A stretch of DNA of 41,559 bases from the NCBI GenBank assembly GCA_015056125.1, contig SVGW01000023.1, forward strand, positions 1 through 41,559, given 5' to 3'. How positions within the stretch are numbered: position 1 is the stretch's first letter; each line of letters opens with the position of its first letter. This document shows, piece after piece, positions 39,914 through 41,559 of the stretch. Made by a program: the position numbers and the translations under genes. The notes beneath the pieces were generated by a model. That model saw only the letters and a program-made list of their open reading frames with translations, made no database searches and had not been told where the DNA came from. The DNA comes from Clostridiales bacterium (GTDB lineage Bacteria; Bacillota; Clostridia; Christensenellales; Aristaeellaceae).

Positions 39914-41221
39914 ATGAATGCAAAGGATAGACACGTGATCGTGGTATCGGTAGATGCTATGGTGTATGAGGATATGGAAACGCTGGCGAAATTATCCGCC
40001 TTCCAAAGCGTGTGGCATCGCGTGGCCCGGGTGAATCAGGTGAAATCCATCTATCCCTCCATCACCTATCCCTGCCATGTGACCATGGAAACGGGGATGT
40101 ATCCCGATCGGCACGGCATCATCAATAATGAGCAGCCTATTATCGGCCAGCGCAACAGCCCCTGGCAGCATGAGCGCAGCCTGGTGAAGAGCAAAACGAT
40201 CTTTGACTATGCCAAGGAAGCCGGGCTTACCACCGCGGCGGTATTTTGGCCGGTGACGGGCAACGATCCTTCCGTTGATTATCTGATCAATGAATATTGG
40301 CCCCAGACCCCGGAGGAAACGGGGATGGAATGCTTTAAAAATTCCGGTTCCAGCGAGGAAGTATTGGAAAAGGTGGTAAGGCCCAATCTGCCCATTCTGG
40401 ATAACCACCACCGCCAGCACCCTTACTGCGATATTTTTATCATGCGCTGCGCCTGCGATATGGTGAGAAATTTTAAGCCCAATTTATTGATGGTGCACCC
40501 TGCCAATGTGGACGCCTACCGCCACCAGACCGGGCTGTTTACCGAAAAGGTGACCCAGGGCCTGTATGAAACCAACACCTGGTTTTTTGAACTGATGAAG
40601 GCCTGTGAAGATGCTGGCATCCTGGAAAACACGGATTTCTTCGTGGTCAGCGATCATGGGCAGATGAATATCCGCCGCTGTGTGGCTCCCAATGTGAAAT
40701 TAAGGGAAGCCGGGCTCATCGATGTGGATGAGCAGGGCGAAGTGAAGGATTGGCGGGCCTTTTGCAAGGCGGCAGGCCTTTCCTCCCATGTGTATCTGAA
40801 AGATCCGGAAAATAAGAAGGATTGGGAAGAAACCAAGAAGATATTGGATGCTTTGTGCGCCGAGGAAGTGTACGGTATCAGCCGGGTGTACACGAAAGAA
40901 GAAGTCCAAAGGGAAGAACGCCTTTCCGGGGATTTCTCCTTCGTATTGGAAACGGATGATTACACTTCCTTTTCCAACGATTGGAAGCGGCCGATGGTAA
41001 AATCTTTGGATAATCAGAACTATCGCTTTGGCCGGGCCACCCATGGACATCTTCCCCATAAGGGCCCCCAGCCTACGCTCCTGGCCTTTGGCCCCCATAT
41101 CAAAGAGGGCGTTGTGATGGAGAATGCGCATCTGGTGGATGAGGCACCCACCTTTGCCGGAGCGCTGGGCATTGAGATGCCGGGAACGGACGGCCGGTGC
41201 CTGAAGGAAATTCTGAAATAA
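39914..41221 (+). CDS. Alkaline phosphatase superfamily phosphodiesterase (nucleotide pyrophosphatase type)
   Basis: A 435-residue metal-dependent hydrolase. Metal ligands and nucleophile are visible: Asp 14 in VVSVDAM, Thr 51 in YPSITYPCHVTMETG, LLMVHPANVDAYRHQ, FVVSDHGQMN and RATHGHLPHKG. This set fits type I phosphodiesterase/nucleotide pyrophosphatase enzymes, which cleave phosphodiesters or pyrophosphates with two zinc ions. The start at 39914 is preferred; GAGGAG lies upstream and the in-frame ATG at 39893 would overlap the previous gene. No signal peptide. It is third in the DUF4091 operon, four bases after the ceramidase-like gene. A structured 3' module starts just after its stop. 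Confidence 0.85.
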   Translation: MNAKDRHVIVVSVDAMVYEDMETLAKLSAFQSVWHRVARVNQVKSIYPSITYPCHVTMETGMYPDRHGIINNEQPIIGQRNSPWQHERSLVKSKTIFDYAKEAGLTTAAVFWPVTGNDPSVDYLINEYWPQTPEETGMECFKNSGSSEEVLEKVVRPNLPILDNHHRQHPYCDIFIMRCACDMVRNFKPNLLMVHPANVDAYRHQTGLFTEKVTQGLYETNTWFFELMKACEDAGILENTDFFVVSDHGQMNIRRCVAPNVKLREAGLIDVDEQGEVKDWRAFCKAAGLSSHVYLKDPENKKDWEETKKILDALCAEEVYGISRVYTKEEVQREERLSGDFSFVLETDDYTSFSNDWKRPMVKSLDNQNYRFGRATHGHLPHKGPQPTLLAFGPHIKEGVVMENAHLVDEAPTFAGALGIEMPGTDGRCLKEILK

Positions 41222-41232
41222 AAGGCAGGGGA

Positions 41233-41439
41233 ACGTGGGGGGCTTTGCCCCTCCGCCCCACCAGGGGCATTGCCCCTTGACCCTTTCTCCGGATATTGCT
41301 TGACTTGAATTGCAAGCAATGTGCCAGTGACGCTTGGGAAACGATTGTTGCCCACGGGCAAGGCGGCGAATACGCCGCCAGCCGGATGCAAAGCATCCGG
41401 GAAAACGAGAAAAAACGCCGAAGGAGAAAGCGTGTGAAG
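41233..41439 (+). repeat. Structured 3'-end module, copy C, cut by an IS element
   Basis: It starts 12 bases after the phosphodiesterase stop. GGGGC-TTT-GCCCC hairpin (41239-41251), CTCCGCCCCACC, AGGGGC/GCCCCT hairpin, TCTCCGGA, a perfect ATTGCTTG/CAAGCAAT hairpin, the GGAAACGATT...CACGGGCA box, GGCGGCG/CGCCGCC (41362-41379), CCGGATGC/GCATCCGG (41382-41400), then the left arm of the terminator (AAAAAACGCCG, GGAGAAAGC). The right arm is missing because IS sequence begins at 41440. Confidence 0.8.
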
Positions 41440-41559
41440 TGACCCCAAAAAGTTAGACAAATATGTCTGACTCAAATTGTTCAAGCAGCCAAGAGGGCTT
41501 GCTGTCTGTGTAATGCAGGCGGCAAGCCCTTTAGTTTTGCCTTGATCCGCCTGTTGTTG
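41440..41559 (-). mobile_element. IS3-family insertion sequence, transposase 3' end and terminal repeat (partial)
   Basis: The end TGACCCCAAAAAGTTAGACA is a typical IS3-family terminal inverted repeat. Reading inward on the minus strand it is directly preceded by the C-terminus of an OrfB transposase. The rest of the element lies outside the window. It sits inside the loop or arm of the module C terminator. Confidence 0.85.
41481..41559 (-). CDS. IS3-family transposase OrfB, C-terminal 25 residues (partial)
   Basis: The frame enters from the right edge and ends at a TGA (41481-41483). Its residues are NNRRIKAKLKGLPPALHRQQ followed by ALLAA. The NN-R-I-KAKL-G-PP segment is the conserved tail of the IS3-family (IS150-like) DDE integrase domain, where it follows the YN motif. 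The catalytic DDE residues lie outside the window, so activity cannot be judged. Confidence 0.85.
   Translation of the reverse strand, partial: NNRRIKAKLKGLPPALHRQQALLAA

Noticed and set aside
41221-41439. Rolling this GC-rich hairpin region into the IS element
   Set aside because: The same blocks occur at 21525-21746 without any IS, and the IS terminal repeat starts sharply at 41440.
1-41559. tRNA or rRNA genes, including one as the integrase target
   Set aside because: No cloverleaf-like sequence with a GTTCGA-type arm or CCA end was seen on either strand near the integrase or elsewhere by eye.

Overview
The window comes from a Gram-positive, mid-GC (roughly 55% by eye) Clostridia-type chromosome, probably a gut glycan degrader. 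The evidence is the Firmicutes gene order rpsF-ssb-rpsR, a zinc-ribbon S18, a long-form hibernation factor, an AddA-type helicase-nuclease, strong AGGAGG ribosome sites, sigma-A promoters with 17-base spacers, and many carbohydrate-active enzymes. No tRNA, rRNA or CRISPR array was seen.

Region 1 (1-1800) is decayed mobile DNA. It holds the end of a possible transposase, three back-to-back terminators, a tyrosine integrase broken by two in-frame stops, a small gene broken by an amber codon, and a ribbon-helix-helix remnant. Region 2 (1758-7660) is an intact two-gene transcription unit beside this scar: a 140-aa protein that reads like a ubiquitin/MoaD-type beta-grasp fold, then a 1734-aa alpha-solenoid protein of the DUF4132/DUF5724 type. 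This is the best candidate for an undescribed system here.

Region 3 (7660-21365) is a sugar-catabolic block. It contains a DMT transporter, GH36 alpha-galactosidase plus amidohydrolase, and a tightly coupled minus-strand operon (NagB-like, NagA, DUF4091, Gfo/Idh/MocA). An AraC regulator diverges from that operon and is followed by an MFS transporter, an M20 peptidase and a MATE exporter. Region 4 (21366-31300) holds a secreted BACON/C39-like protease, a small gene whose terminator precedes its stop codon, rpsF-ssb-rpsR, an ECF sigma/anti-sigma pair, an AGE-family epimerase, hpf and an mreB homologue. Region 5 (31330-41221) holds a GH127-like enzyme diverging from addA through promoters that share a -35 box. 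A three-gene operon follows: a second DUF4091 protein, a ceramidase-like protein and an alkaline-phosphatase-superfamily phosphodiesterase.

A structured, non-coding 3'-end module occurs three times (two inverted copies at 21371-21746, one at 41233-41439). Its stems are kept by compensating changes, and it always starts just after a stop codon and runs into a terminator. The third copy is cut inside its terminator hairpin by an IS3-family element that runs off the window.
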